In this document: one piece after another, positions 1 through 8,088 of the stretch
Layout: every line of letters begins with the position of its first letter
Position numbering within the stretch: position 1 is the first letter of the stretch
NCBI GenBank assembly: GCA_937900465.1
Contig: CALCEJ010000121.1
Coordinates: 1 to 16,227 of the forward strand
Direction: 5' to 3'
Source: an uncultured Bacteroidales bacterium
GTDB taxonomy: Bacteria > Bacteroidota > Bacteroidia > Bacteroidales > UBA932
DNA: 16,227 bases
Program-made: the position numbers and the translations under genes
The notes under the pieces: generated by a model
The model's input: only the letters and a program-made list of their open reading frames with translations
Told to the model about the DNA's origin: nothing
Databases searched by the model: none

Positions 1-1
1 C

Positions 2-1303
2 GATGACGGAACGGTTGACTATTCCCTCGCTACGATAGGCACGTTCTGCCACGAATACACTCATTCCTTCGGTTTCCCGGACCTGTATGACACGGACGGG
101 GACAGCAGCGGCGGATATGCGGAAGGCCTTTGGAGGAGCATAGACCTTATGGACGCCGGAAACCAGAATGGCGGCGGCGCCGTCCCTCCGAACTATTCCG
201 CGCTTGAGAAATACATTTTCGGGATAGGGGAGGCCGTGCCTTTGGAGATTGGCTCCGTGACCCTTTCTCCGGGGGAATTCCGTGTGCTTGAGACGGACAA
301 CGAGGACGAAGTCTGGCTGTTTGAATGCAGGAACAACCGCGGATGGGACAGCTACATCGGCGGGAACGGTCTTCTGGTCTATCACCTTGACCGGTCCTCA
401 AGGACTGCCGGGTATTCCACCTCCAGGCGAAGGGATATCTCATTCGCTGAAAGATGGCGCTACAACGAGTTTAACGCAAATCCCCAGTGGCAGGGCGCGG
501 ACCTCGTTGAGCCGGATCCGACTGCCGGCGCCTCGTTCCGCCAGGCGATGTCTCAGGATCCCCCCGATTACAATGCGATAATGAATATGACGGCCCATGC
601 GTTCTGGCCGTTTATGGACAGCAATTCCCTCAGCGGCAGGACGGATCCGCCCCTTCTTTTCAGAAGCGGCGAGGAGGCGCCGGTGACGGTCAGCGACATC
701 ACAAGGAACGCAGACGGGACAGTCAGCTTCCTCGTGAACGAAAATACGTTCGAGAAGGCACCGTGGGCGAGGATTGACGATACGCTGATTCTGCAGGACG
801 GGGCAATTCTGCGCTGGTCTTCGGATAATCCGGAATATGAGGGCCCCTCTTATATAAAGATGGGCGTTGCAGGGGACAACAACGTCGAGGAAATAGAAGT
901 TTTGCCGTATCAGACCGGGAAGTATGCTTACTGCGCGGAGGGTCTCTCTTCGAGACAGGCATATACGGTCCAGCTTTATTTCAAGGCCTCAGGTGCCCCT
1001 GGAAGGATCAATTCCGGAGCCAGTTTCACCACGAAAGCGGCCCCTTCGGCGGATGCGCTTCCATATATTTATCTTCCCGTCAAACGCAATACGGACAATT
1101 CATTTCCCCGCGGGACGAGGATTCCGCTCCGGCTTTGGAATGTTACGGATGTTGAGTTCGTGCAGTGGTTCTTCGACGGCGAGAGGATTCATCCTGAGGG
1201 TGATTATTACTGGACTGTGCCCCGCTCCGGGGCTCTTTCCGCCGTTATTTCGTATGGGGACGGTTCCTCGGAGACAATATTCAAAAAGATTAACGTCAGA
1301 TGA
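2..1303 (+). CDS. M6-family secreted zinc metalloprotease, 3' part (5' end outside window)
   Basis: The reading frame is open from base 2, so the gene starts upstream of the window; the ATG at 149 is internal. Just after the edge, at 50-82, is the motif HEYTHSFGFPD, which fits the HExxHxxGxPD zinc site of peptidase family M6 (immune inhibitor A type): two His ligands, catalytic Glu and a following Asp. Next come the family-typical segment ending in SIDLMDAG and an aromatic block with GWDSYIGGNGLLVYHLD. The last 150 or so residues look like Fn3/Ig-like beta domains, with no catalytic motifs. The protein probably digests extracellular protein; the signal peptide and propeptide would be upstream of the window. 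Its stop overlaps the start of the next lipoprotein gene (ATGA), so the two are likely co-translated. Family assignment is firm; substrate is unknown. Confidence 0.85.
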   Translation, partial: DDGTVDYSLATIGTFCHEYTHSFGFPDLYDTDGDSSGGYAEGLWRSIDLMDAGNQNGGGAVPPNYSALEKYIFGIGEAVPLEIGSVTLSPGEFRVLETDNEDEVWLFECRNNRGWDSYIGGNGLLVYHLDRSSRTAGYSTSRRRDISFAERWRYNEFNANPQWQGADLVEPDPTAGASFRQAMSQDPPDYNAIMNMTAHAFWPFMDSNSLSGRTDPPLLFRSGEEAPVTVSDITRNADGTVSFLVNENTFEKAPWARIDDTLILQDGAILRWSSDNPEYEGPSYIKMGVAGDNNVEEIEVLPYQTGKYAYCAEGLSSRQAYTVQLYFKASGAPGRINSGASFTTKAAPSADALPYIYLPVKRNTDNSFPRGTRIPLRLWNVTDVEFVQWFFDGERIHPEGDYYWTVPRSGALSAVISYGDGSSETIFKKINVR

Positions 1304-1728
1304 TATCAGGAAGGCATCTCATATGGGCCTTTGCGGCCGTCACGGCTATTCTTCTGAGCTCCTCTTGCATAAAGGAGACGGAGATGGACCCGGCGATGCT
1401 TGAAAGCGGACAGATAAGCCTCAAGGTCCGTGGAAAGACCGTATTCATCTACGACGAGGACGATCATCAGGTCAGTTCCAATATCCACAAGCTCGAATTC
1501 CGGGTGGGCTCAGATGATATGACTGAGTATTTCATCATCCATCTCGACGCATTCCCTGCCGCTGTGGACCAGGACGTTACTGCGGATATCCGCTATGTGA
1601 CGGAAAGGGGCGCCTCCAGAAAGCGGGACGGCCTTTCGATGAAGGTCGTAAAAACGGACGACACCGGCCTTGTCTGGTTGTGGTGTTCCAGGGACAGGAC
1701 CGGCGCCGTAATTCGAATTCTCAACTAG
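1300..1728 (+). CDS. Small predicted lipoprotein of unknown function
   Basis: This encodes 142 residues beginning with a short charged n-region, a hydrophobic stretch (WAFAAVTAILLSSSC) and a lipobox with Cys at about residue 23, so it should be a lipid-anchored envelope protein. The mature part is soluble, polar and probably beta-rich, with no motif I recognise. Its ATG overlaps the M6 protease stop codon in an ATGA junction, which suggests translational coupling and a related role such as protease partner or anchor; that role is inference. It ends 4 bp before the convergent tpiA stop, and no obvious terminator lies between them. Confidence 0.75.
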   Translation: MISGRHLIWAFAAVTAILLSSSCIKETEMDPAMLESGQISLKVRGKTVFIYDEDDHQVSSNIHKLEFRVGSDDMTEYFIIHLDAFPAAVDQDVTADIRYVTERGASRKRDGLSMKVVKTDDTGLVWLWCSRDRTGAVIRILN

Positions 1729-1732
1729 TTTC

Positions 1733-2488
1733 CTAGAAGGAAAGGGCGATTCCGATGAAATCTTCGGCCTTGAGGGCGGCTCCTCCGATGAGTCCGCCGT
1801 CGATGTCGGGCTCCTGGAAGAGTTCCTTGGCGTTGGAAGGCTTGCAGCTTCCGCCGTACAGGATGGTGAGGTCGTCAGCGACGGCCTTTCCGAAGCGGGC
1901 CTCGATGACGCTGCGGATGCAGCGGTGGATTTCCTCAGCCTGGGCTGCGGTAGCGGTCTTGCCGGTTCCGATTGCCCATACGGGCTCGTAAGCGATGACG
2001 ATTCTGCTCATATCATCAGCGCTGAAGTTGAAAAGGACGTTCTCAGTCTGGGCCTTGACCACGTCGAAGTGCTTGCCGGCCTCTCTCTCGTCGAGGTTTT
2101 CGCCAACGCAGAGGATGACCTTAAGACCTGCCTCAAGGGCGAGTTTGACCTTCTCTACAAGCTTTGCATCCGTCTCTCCGTAGTACTGGCGACGCTCGGA
2201 GTGACCAAGGATGGTGTACTCGCATCCGACGCTCTTAAGCATATCGACGGAGACTTCTCCGGTGTATGCTCCTTTTGCCTTGTCAGCGCAGTTCTGTGCG
2301 CTGAGGGCGATCTTGCTGCCCCTGAGGGCCTCTGCGACTGCATACAGGTGAGTGAAAGGGGGTGCGACTACGAGTTCGACGTTTGCGGGGACCTCGGCCG
2401 CCGCCTTGGCGACTGCCTTTGCGAGTTCAACTCCTTCGGGAACTGTAGTGTTCATCTTCCAGTTTCCTGCAACGATAAATTTTCTCAT
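1733..2488 (-). CDS. tpiA: Triosephosphate isomerase
   Basis: TpiA interconverts dihydroxyacetone phosphate and glyceraldehyde 3-phosphate in cytosolic glycolysis and gluconeogenesis. The 251-residue protein has the normal length and all catalytic landmarks: GNWKMN with Lys11, GHSERR with the electrophilic His96, catalytic base Glu168 in YEPVWAIGTGKTAT followed by flexible loop 6, and the phosphate-binding GGS motif with SNAKEL near the C terminus. The ATG follows the pth stop with a single intervening base (TAA-a-ATG), so it is the last gene of an rplY-pth-tpiA transcript and is probably translationally coupled. Nothing is missing or unusual in the protein. Confidence 0.97.
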   Translation of the reverse strand: MRKFIVAGNWKMNTTVPEGVELAKAVAKAAAEVPANVELVVAPPFTHLYAVAEALRGSKIALSAQNCADKAKGAYTGEVSVDMLKSVGCEYTILGHSERRQYYGETDAKLVEKVKLALEAGLKVILCVGENLDEREAGKHFDVVKAQTENVLFNFSADDMSRIVIAYEPVWAIGTGKTATAAQAEEIHRCIRSVIEARFGKAVADDLTILYGGSCKPSNAKELFQEPDIDGGLIGGAALKAEDFIGIALSF

Positions 2489-2489
2489 T

Positions 2490-3086
2490 TTATACAGGGT
2501 TATTTGTTTGATTTTCGGTTTTTCTGGGGGTGTTGAGGAAGGACATGGCCTTCTGGGGGCCCACAGTGGAGAACATCTTTATGCCCTCTGCGATATGGAG
2601 GCCGGCCTCCCGGATTGTCCCGAGCTCCGACTCCGTCATAGGCGAAAGGACATAGTCGATCTGCTGCCCCTTTGAAAAGTCGTTGCCTATTCCGACCCGG
2701 ATCCTCGCATAATGGTCAGATCCAAGGATGTCGGTGATGTTCTGGAGCCCGTTGTGGCCGCCGGCGCTTCCTCCGGTCCTCATCCTGATTGTTCCGAAGG
2801 GGAGATTCAGGTCGTCGGAGATGACGATAAGGTTCTCCATCGGAATCCCGAGTTTTCCCATCCAGTACCTCACCGCATTTCCGCTGAGGTTCATATAGGT
2901 TGAGGGTTTCAGAAGGGTGAAGACGCGTCCCTTGAAGCGGATTTCAGCCGTATCCCCGTACCGGGCGGTGGAGAAAACGGCATTGGACGCCTGAGCCCAG
3001 GCATCCAATGTCATAAATCCCACGTTGTGCCGGGTTGAACGATACTCCTCGCCTATGTTTCCAAGGCCTGTTACAAGGAATCTCAT
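2490..3086 (-). CDS. pth: Peptidyl-tRNA hydrolase
   Basis: Pth releases peptides from peptidyl-tRNAs that have dropped off the ribosome, recycling tRNA. I place the start at the ATG at 3086 (MRFLVTGLGN, 198 residues). A longer open frame reaching 3179 would overlap the rplY coding end and adds a tail that is not family-like. Family motifs are present: GLGNIGEEYRSTRHNVGF with the catalytic His, SDDLNLPFG with the conserved Asp, and GGSAGGHNGLQNI with the second conserved His. It lies 31 bp after the rplY stop and 1 bp before the tpiA start. The rplY-pth pairing is common in bacteria and joins two translation-related functions. Confidence 0.96.
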   Translation of the reverse strand: MRFLVTGLGNIGEEYRSTRHNVGFMTLDAWAQASNAVFSTARYGDTAEIRFKGRVFTLLKPSTYMNLSGNAVRYWMGKLGIPMENLIVISDDLNLPFGTIRMRTGGSAGGHNGLQNITDILGSDHYARIRVGIGNDFSKGQQIDYVLSPMTESELGTIREAGLHIAEGIKMFSTVGPQKAMSFLNTPRKTENQTNNPV

Positions 3087-3117
3087 ATCAGGGGCTGCGG
3101 GTTCTTCCGGGGGAAGA

Positions 3118-3705
3118 TTATTCTGCTTCCTTTGCAGCATCAGCAGCAGCCTGCTGCATAGCGCGCGTAGTCTTGACACGGCAGATGATGGTGTTCTTGT
3201 CAGAAAGGATGGTGATGCCGTCGAATTTCAGGTCACCTGCGGTCATTCGCTTGTCAAGACCGAGGGGAGTGACGTCGATATCAAGCTGGTCCGGGAGGTC
3301 CTTCATAAGGGCGCTGATGCGGAGCTTGCGGCTTACCTGAACGAACTTACCACCGGCCTGGACACCTACGGGATGGCCTGTGATGTTGAGGGGAACGTCG
3401 ATAGCGATGGGCTTGTCTTCGCTGACTGCGAGGAAGTCCACGTGGAGGCAGTTGTCGTCCACGGGATGCCACTGGTACTCGTGAGCGACTGCGACGTACT
3501 TCTTGCCGTCGAGATTAAGGTCTACGATGTGTGCTGCGGGAGTATTGGTAAGTCCCTGGAGCTGCTTTGCGGAAACGGTGAACAGAATGTTCTCAAGTCC
3601 CTGGCCATAGAGGTTGCAGGGGACGAGACCCTGGCGGCGGAAAGCCTTCAATACCTGCTTGTTTCCTTTTTCACGGATAGTTCCGTCGAGAGAAAAATGC
3701 TTCAT
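3118..3705 (-). CDS. rplY: 50S ribosomal protein bL25, Ctc form
   Basis: bL25 binds 5S rRNA in the large ribosomal subunit. The 195-residue protein is the long Ctc form: an N-terminal 5S-binding beta-barrel domain (about residues 1-90, with the family-like GNKQVLKAFRRQGLVPCNLY and later HVDFLAV) followed by the C-terminal TL5-like domain and an acidic, Ala-rich tail. An AGGA sequence lies just before the ATG at 3705, which is unusual in this window, where most genes lack a Shine-Dalgarno. A good Bacteroidetes promoter lies upstream (3791-3820), giving a leader of roughly 80 nt with two possible stem-loops. It is the first gene of the rplY-pth-tpiA operon. Confidence 0.96.
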   Translation of the reverse strand: MKHFSLDGTIREKGNKQVLKAFRRQGLVPCNLYGQGLENILFTVSAKQLQGLTNTPAAHIVDLNLDGKKYVAVAHEYQWHPVDDNCLHVDFLAVSEDKPIAIDVPLNITGHPVGVQAGGKFVQVSRKLRISALMKDLPDQLDIDVTPLGLDKRMTAGDLKFDGITILSDKNTIICRVKTTRAMQQAAADAAKEAE

Positions 3706-3761
3706 TTTTTCCTTTGTTAAATGTGTTACTCAGTCTGATTTTTCACAGACCCCATTGCACC

Positions 3762-3781
3762 AAAAAGCCCTGCGGCTTTTT
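3762..3781 (-). terminator. Perfect 8-bp stem hairpin between the C11 protease gene and rplY
   Basis: The stem AAAAAGCC/GGCTTTTT encloses a 4-nt loop. On the minus strand it lies 44 bp after the C11 protease stop and ends in a T run, so it fits an intrinsic terminator for that gene. It also lies just downstream of the predicted rplY promoter, so the same hairpin would form near the 5' end of the rplY mRNA. Which role dominates cannot be decided from sequence. Confidence 0.6.
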
Positions 3782-3790
3782 AAAGGCTCG

Positions 3791-3820
3791 CAAAGGTAGT
3801 TATTTTTTTTCGATTTGCAA
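3791..3820 (-). promoter_or_regulatory. Promoter of the rplY-pth-tpiA operon
   Basis: Read on the minus strand, the -7 box is TACCTTTG (3791-3798), an exact TAnnTTTG match. A TTG -33 element (3818-3820) lies 19 nt upstream across an A-rich spacer, the spacing expected for the Bacteroidetes primary sigma factor. Transcription should start near 3784. It is the best-formed promoter in the window, and its -33 element sits only 5 bp beyond the C11 protease stop codon. Confidence 0.75.
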
Positions 3821-3824
3821 GTGA

Positions 3825-5081
3825 TTATTTTACAAGCTCTACGGCCTTGTTCCAGGCAAGGGTGGTGTAGTAGTTGTCAAGATAGGCGGTACCGTCCGCG
3901 GGGAGGTACATCGAGTAGCCGCTGAACGTGTTGATCGGGATGGTGAGGAAATAATCCGTATGGGCGCGGTAAAGGATAGAGGCGTCAATCGCCGCATCGA
4001 GGGCGGAGAGATCCTCATCCGGGACATTCGCCTTTTGGAAGATGTCCCGAAGGTCGTAGAAGAAGTGGCGGGATCCGCGGTAGTAGCGCTGGACGCGGCC
4101 GGGGTCCACGGTGTCAAGAAGGTTCCGGTAGCGCGAAATGAGGTCCTTGCATACGGCTGCGAGGTTGTCGAGCTTTCTGCAGTCCACCGCCGATACGGTC
4201 GCATAAGGGTCCTTCTGGTCCGGGGAATCGTATTGGGCGAAATAGTCCACGCACACTCCTATGGGGTCCGGATTTCCGTTACCGACAAGCCTCGAGGAGA
4301 TTGTAAGGTAGTCGAAGCCTTCGGCCATAACCTCAGTCTGCGAAAAACCTACGACATCAGTAACGTCCTTGAGCTCATAAGCAACCTCTACGCAGCCCAT
4401 AAGGCACGCATCGAAAAGGATATAGTCAAGATGCATTGGGATAGCTTTCGCAAAGTCCTTGATGTCAATCTCATAGCGGCTGTTTTCTACGATGTCTATC
4501 CCGATGCTCCTTGCGCTGATCGGGGACTTTGATTCGAAAAGGGAAGGATTGTAATAGTACAGCGGCGGGACCCATCCGGAAGCGTGCGATGAAAACACGA
4601 GTCCGTAACTCTTCGCGTAGAAGCGGTCTTTAACCTCGGTCAGCACATCACGGAGAGTCTCAGCCGATGCTGCGAGTACCGTGTCAGGCCACACCTTCAG
4701 CGTGTCCGCCGTTACGGTTCCTTCCGAGTCTTTGCTGAGCCTGTAGAGAACGGGATTTACCCTTGTCGAGAAATCGTAGTTCGAGACGGATTCCTTGGAA
4801 AAGACGAGAAGGACGTCGTCATCCCTGGTGTTGCCGGGGATGTATCCTTTTCGGAGGTCCCTCATATCCGGGCCGATGTATTCCTGAAGGTCGTTGTATG
4901 CGGCTGCATACATTATAAATACGTGACGGTTTTCTTCCGAAGGAGCCCTGGTGTTCCCGGAAGAACTCTTTCCGGAGGCCTCTTCTCCGGGGGAGAACCC
5001 GAAATCGTCGCCCACGGAGCAACTCCCGGCCGCAAGAACGGTCAGCGCTGCAAGAAGCCGGATGAAAAGTTTTCGCGTCAT
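3825..5081 (-). CDS. Clostripain-like (C11) cysteine peptidase lipoprotein
   Basis: The protein has 418 residues when started at the ATG at 5081. An upstream ATG at 5108 would put the predicted -7 promoter box inside the gene, and its extra residues precede the signal peptide, so I reject it. The N-terminus MTRKLFIRLLAALTVLAAGSC is a lipoprotein signal with the lipidated Cys at residue 21, followed by a Ser/Gly-rich linker. The catalytic dyad of family C11 is visible: His166 in SSHASGW and Cys226 in FDACLMG, each preceded by a hydrophobic beta strand. Members cut after basic residues and are often self-processed. A surface location and a role in degrading host or dietary protein are inferred. 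It is divergent from the DPP III gene, another peptidase, with which it shares an 84-bp control region. Confidence 0.88.
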   Translation of the reverse strand: MTRKLFIRLLAALTVLAAGSCSVGDDFGFSPGEEASGKSSSGNTRAPSEENRHVFIMYAAAYNDLQEYIGPDMRDLRKGYIPGNTRDDDVLLVFSKESVSNYDFSTRVNPVLYRLSKDSEGTVTADTLKVWPDTVLAASAETLRDVLTEVKDRFYAKSYGLVFSSHASGWVPPLYYYNPSLFESKSPISARSIGIDIVENSRYEIDIKDFAKAIPMHLDYILFDACLMGCVEVAYELKDVTDVVGFSQTEVMAEGFDYLTISSRLVGNGNPDPIGVCVDYFAQYDSPDQKDPYATVSAVDCRKLDNLAAVCKDLISRYRNLLDTVDPGRVQRYYRGSRHFFYDLRDIFQKANVPDEDLSALDAAIDASILYRAHTDYFLTIPINTFSGYSMYLPADGTAYLDNYYTTLAWNKAVELVK

Positions 5082-5096
5082 AATCTTACCAACGCG

Positions 5097-5104
5097 CAAA
5101 GTTA
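5097..5104 (-). promoter_or_regulatory. -7 box of the C11 peptidase gene
   Basis: Minus-strand TAACTTTG matches TAnnTTTG exactly. No good TTTG -33 is seen 19 nt upstream. The start point would fall near 5090, leaving a leader of only about 10 nt before the ATG at 5081. This box is the main reason for choosing 5081 over 5108 as the start. Confidence 0.6.
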
Positions 5105-5125
5105 GCATTTTTCAGGGAATTATTC

Positions 5126-5133
5126 TAAATTTG
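5126..5133 (+). promoter_or_regulatory. -7 box of the DPP III-xerD operon
   Basis: TAAATTTG matches TAnnTTTG exactly and would start transcription near 5140, about 26 nt before the ATG at 5166. The -33 region is weak. The box lies where the -33 of the divergent C11 promoter should be, so the two core promoters overlap. Confidence 0.6.
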
Positions 5134-5165
5134 TGTGCTATGGGACAAAATCTTGATTAAACTAT

Positions 5166-7199
5166 ATGAAACACGTTTCAAAAATGATCGCAGTGATTGG
5201 AATGGCAGCCGCCCTTTCGGGCTGCAAGGAAGGAAAGGGGGATTTCCGCTATACCGTGGACCAGTTCGCTGACCTGAAGGTAATGCGTTACAAGGTCCCG
5301 GGATGGGAGGAACTTACCCTTGGGCAGAAGGAATACGCATATCATCTTGCGGAGGCGGCAAAATACGGCCGTGACATCCTCTGGGACCAGAACTGCAAGG
5401 AGAACCTCCGTATCCGCCACGCCGTGGAGGCCGTGCTGGAGAACTATTCCGGCGACCGCGCATGCCCGGAGTTCAAGGATTTCGAAGTTTATTCAAAGAG
5501 GCTCTTCTTCTCAAACGGGATGCATCACCACTATGCGGAGGACAAGTTTTTCCCGGAATGCCCGAGGGAGTACTTCGAGGGCCTTCTGGAAGCTGTCGGA
5601 AAGGCCGATAAGGACCTCGTCGAGATTATTTACAACCCCGACATCTATCCCCAGAGACGCTTCAACGGCTCCACCGGGGATATCGTGAAGCAGTCCGCCG
5701 TGAATTTTTACGAGGGAGTTTCCCGCGATGAGGTGGAGGCCTACTATGCCGGTATCATGGACCCGGATGATCCGGAGCCTGTCTCATATGGGCTCAATAC
5801 TAAGGTTGTGAAGGGGGAGTTCTTTTTTCAGTACGCCTGTGCTGCTGCCGTTGTGAAGGGGGAGGACGGAGTCATCCGCGAACTTCCCTGGAAGGTCGGC
5901 GGAATATATGGGCCTGCGATCGAGAAAATCTGCGGCGAACTTGCCCTTGCGAGGGAATGTGCTGAGAATGACATCCAAAAGCGCGCGCTCGGGCTCCTTA
6001 TAGAATACTACAATACGGGAGACCTCCGCAAATGGGATGAATTCAACATCGAGTGGGTGAAGGATACGATAGGGACCGTGGATTTCATCAACGGATTTAT
6101 CGAGGACTACAACGATCCTCTTGGCCGGAAGGCATCCTGGGAGGGCTACGTCAATATCAAGGATATGGAGGCGTCCCGCCGTACGGAAATCCTCAGCGAG
6201 AATGCCCAGTGGTTCGAGGACCATTCCCCGGTTGATCCCCGTTTCCGGAAGGAAACCGTCAAGGGCGTATCCGCAAAGGTGATAAACGCCGTATGCCTTG
6301 CCGGAGACAGCTATCCGTCAACTCCTATCGGAATCAACCTCCCCAACGCGGACTGGATCCGCAAGGAGCACGGCTCAAAGTCCGTAACTATCGCAAACAT
6401 CACTGATACATACGACTTCTCCGCCCAGGAAATGCCCACGAGCACCCTCAAGGAATTCGCCTGGAGCGAAGAGGAAATAGCCCTCGAGAAGCAGTGGGGG
6501 TCCATCGCGGACAATATCCACACGGACCTTCACGAGTGCCTTGGTCATGCTTCCGGCCAGCTCCTTCCCGGAGTCTCCGGAACAGCCCTCGGGGAGTATG
6601 CATCGGCCCTCGAAGAGGCGAGGGCTGACCTTTTCGGGCTCTACTACGTAGCGGACCCCAAGATGGTCGAGCTCGGAATAATCCCCAACATGGAGGTCTA
6701 CAAAGCCGGCTATTCGGACTATATCAGGAACGGGCTCATGGTCCAGTTCACCCGTGTCGAACTTGGCCGCCCCAACACTGAGGCCCATATGCAAAACCGT
6801 AAGCTCATCGCTGAGTGGTGCTACGAAAAGGGCGCTGCTGACGGCGTTATCGTCCGTCGCGAGCGGGACGGCAAGACTTACTTCACCGTAGAGGACTACG
6901 AGGCTCTCCGCGGCCTGTTCGCAGAGCTTCTCGCTGAAATCCAGAGGATTAAATCAGAGGGTGACTACGAAGCCGGAAAGGCCCTTGTCGAGACCTATGC
7001 TGTCCATATCGACCCCGCTCTCCACAAGGAGGTGAAGGAGCGCTACGAGGCCCTTGATCTCAAGCCTTACGGCGGCTTTATCAATCCGGAAATCAGGCCA
7101 GTCAGAAGAGGCGGCAAGGTCGTTGACTACGAGATGGTCTATGGGGACGACTACCTGGGCCAGATGCTGGAGTACGGCCGTAAATACGGCACTCTCTAG
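5166..7199 (+). CDS. Dipeptidyl peptidase III (M49), lipoprotein type
   Basis: The 677-residue zinc exopeptidase should remove dipeptides from the N-termini of oligopeptides. The M49 signature is complete: HECLGH at residues 456-461 (two zinc His and the catalytic Glu) and EEARAD at 483-488, carrying the third zinc ligand, in the form typical of Bacteroides enzymes. The N-terminus (MIAVIGMAAALSGC) ends in a lipobox Cys at about residue 20, so the enzyme is predicted to be exported and lipid-anchored, whereas the best known M49 enzymes are cytosolic. It is divergent from the C11 peptidase and is followed 9 bp later by a tyrosine recombinase gene in the same orientation. Together with the M6 and C11 enzymes it suggests stepwise peptide scavenging at the cell envelope. 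Family certain; location inferred from the lipobox. Confidence 0.95.
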   Translation: MKHVSKMIAVIGMAAALSGCKEGKGDFRYTVDQFADLKVMRYKVPGWEELTLGQKEYAYHLAEAAKYGRDILWDQNCKENLRIRHAVEAVLENYSGDRACPEFKDFEVYSKRLFFSNGMHHHYAEDKFFPECPREYFEGLLEAVGKADKDLVEIIYNPDIYPQRRFNGSTGDIVKQSAVNFYEGVSRDEVEAYYAGIMDPDDPEPVSYGLNTKVVKGEFFFQYACAAAVVKGEDGVIRELPWKVGGIYGPAIEKICGELALARECAENDIQKRALGLLIEYYNTGDLRKWDEFNIEWVKDTIGTVDFINGFIEDYNDPLGRKASWEGYVNIKDMEASRRTEILSENAQWFEDHSPVDPRFRKETVKGVSAKVINAVCLAGDSYPSTPIGINLPNADWIRKEHGSKSVTIANITDTYDFSAQEMPTSTLKEFAWSEEEIALEKQWGSIADNIHTDLHECLGHASGQLLPGVSGTALGEYASALEEARADLFGLYYVADPKMVELGIIPNMEVYKAGYSDYIRNGLMVQFTRVELGRPNTEAHMQNRKLIAEWCYEKGAADGVIVRRERDGKTYFTVEDYEALRGLFAELLAEIQRIKSEGDYEAGKALVETYAVHIDPALHKEVKERYEALDLKPYGGFINPEIRPVRRGGKVVDYEMVYGDDYLGQMLEYGRKYGTL

Positions 7200-7208
7200 C
7201 GTTGTGTT

Positions 7209-8084
7209 ATGGCAGACCTTCTCTCCGGATTCAGGGACTACCTTACGATAGAGCGCAGGATGTCGCCGGCAACGGTGACATCCTACTGCTCTGACGTCAA
7301 GGGCCTCCTGGATTTCTCCGGAACGGTGAAGGCGTCGGAACTGGACACGGAAACCATAATATCCTATATGGGCTGTCTTAGCGACGGCGGCATTTCGAAG
7401 CGGTCCCAGGCGAGGCTTCTGAGCTCGCTGAGGTCGTTTTTCGGATGGTGTGTGGAGGAAGGCGATATCACGGATAATCCCTGTGACAGGATAGAGGCCC
7501 CGAAACTGGGGCGTCACCTTCCGGAAGTCCTTTCCGAGGAGGAAGTAACCGCGCTTTTGGAGTCCGTCGATACGTCAACCCCTACAGGGAAGCGCGACCG
7601 GGCTATCCTCGAGGTCCTTTACGGATGCGGCCTCCGTGTAAGCGAAGCCGCCGGGCTCAGGATATCCGGAATCTTTATGGAGGAAGGGTTCGTCAACATC
7701 ATCGGAAAGGGTGACAAGCAGCGGCTGGTCCCCCTTGGCGGGATGGCGGAAGAGGCGATAGACAATTACCTGGAATACAGGCCCATCCCTGCCGGACGGC
7801 AGTATGATGACTTTCTCTTTCTCAGCCGCCAGGGAAAGCCCCTGAGCCGGGTTTACATCTTCAATATGGTAAAAAAGCAGGCGATGATCGCCGGCATCCG
7901 CAAGGAGATTTCCCCCCATACTTTCCGCCACTCATTCGCGACTCATCTTATCGAACACGGAGCGGACCTGCGTATAGTCCAGGAGATGCTTGGTCACGAG
8001 TCCATCCTCACCACAGAGATATACACCCACATCGACACCTCCACTTGGCAGGCGTCGATCCTTAAGCATCATCCGAGGAATTAG
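7209..8084 (+). CDS. xerD: XerC/XerD-type tyrosine recombinase
   Basis: The 291-residue protein has the usual Xer size and architecture: an N-terminal SAM-like DNA-binding domain (about 1-95) and a C-terminal catalytic domain. The active-site set is complete: Arg143 (GCGLRVSE), Lys167 (IIGKGDKQR), His237 and Arg240 (HTFRHSFATHL), His263 (GHESILTTEIYTH) and the nucleophile Tyr272. Such proteins resolve chromosome dimers at dif near the division septum. The even match to the housekeeping family, the absence of att-like repeats or phage genes nearby, and the position in a metabolic context argue against a mobile-element integrase. XerC and XerD cannot be separated with certainty here. It is co-directional with the DPP III gene, 9 bp downstream, and ends 4 bp from the convergent tdk stop. 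Confidence 0.9.
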   Translation: MADLLSGFRDYLTIERRMSPATVTSYCSDVKGLLDFSGTVKASELDTETIISYMGCLSDGGISKRSQARLLSSLRSFFGWCVEEGDITDNPCDRIEAPKLGRHLPEVLSEEEVTALLESVDTSTPTGKRDRAILEVLYGCGLRVSEAAGLRISGIFMEEGFVNIIGKGDKQRLVPLGGMAEEAIDNYLEYRPIPAGRQYDDFLFLSRQGKPLSRVYIFNMVKKQAMIAGIRKEISPHTFRHSFATHLIEHGADLRIVQEMLGHESILTTEIYTHIDTSTWQASILKHHPRN

Positions 8085-8088
8085 GGCC

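Noticed and set aside
3087..3179. Longer pth start
   Set aside because: It overlaps the rplY coding end and adds 31 residues ahead of the conserved MRFLVTGLGN start.
7209..8084. Integrase of a mobile element
   Set aside because: The protein is a standard Xer recombinase; no att-like direct repeats, tRNA gene or phage or conjugation genes are nearby.
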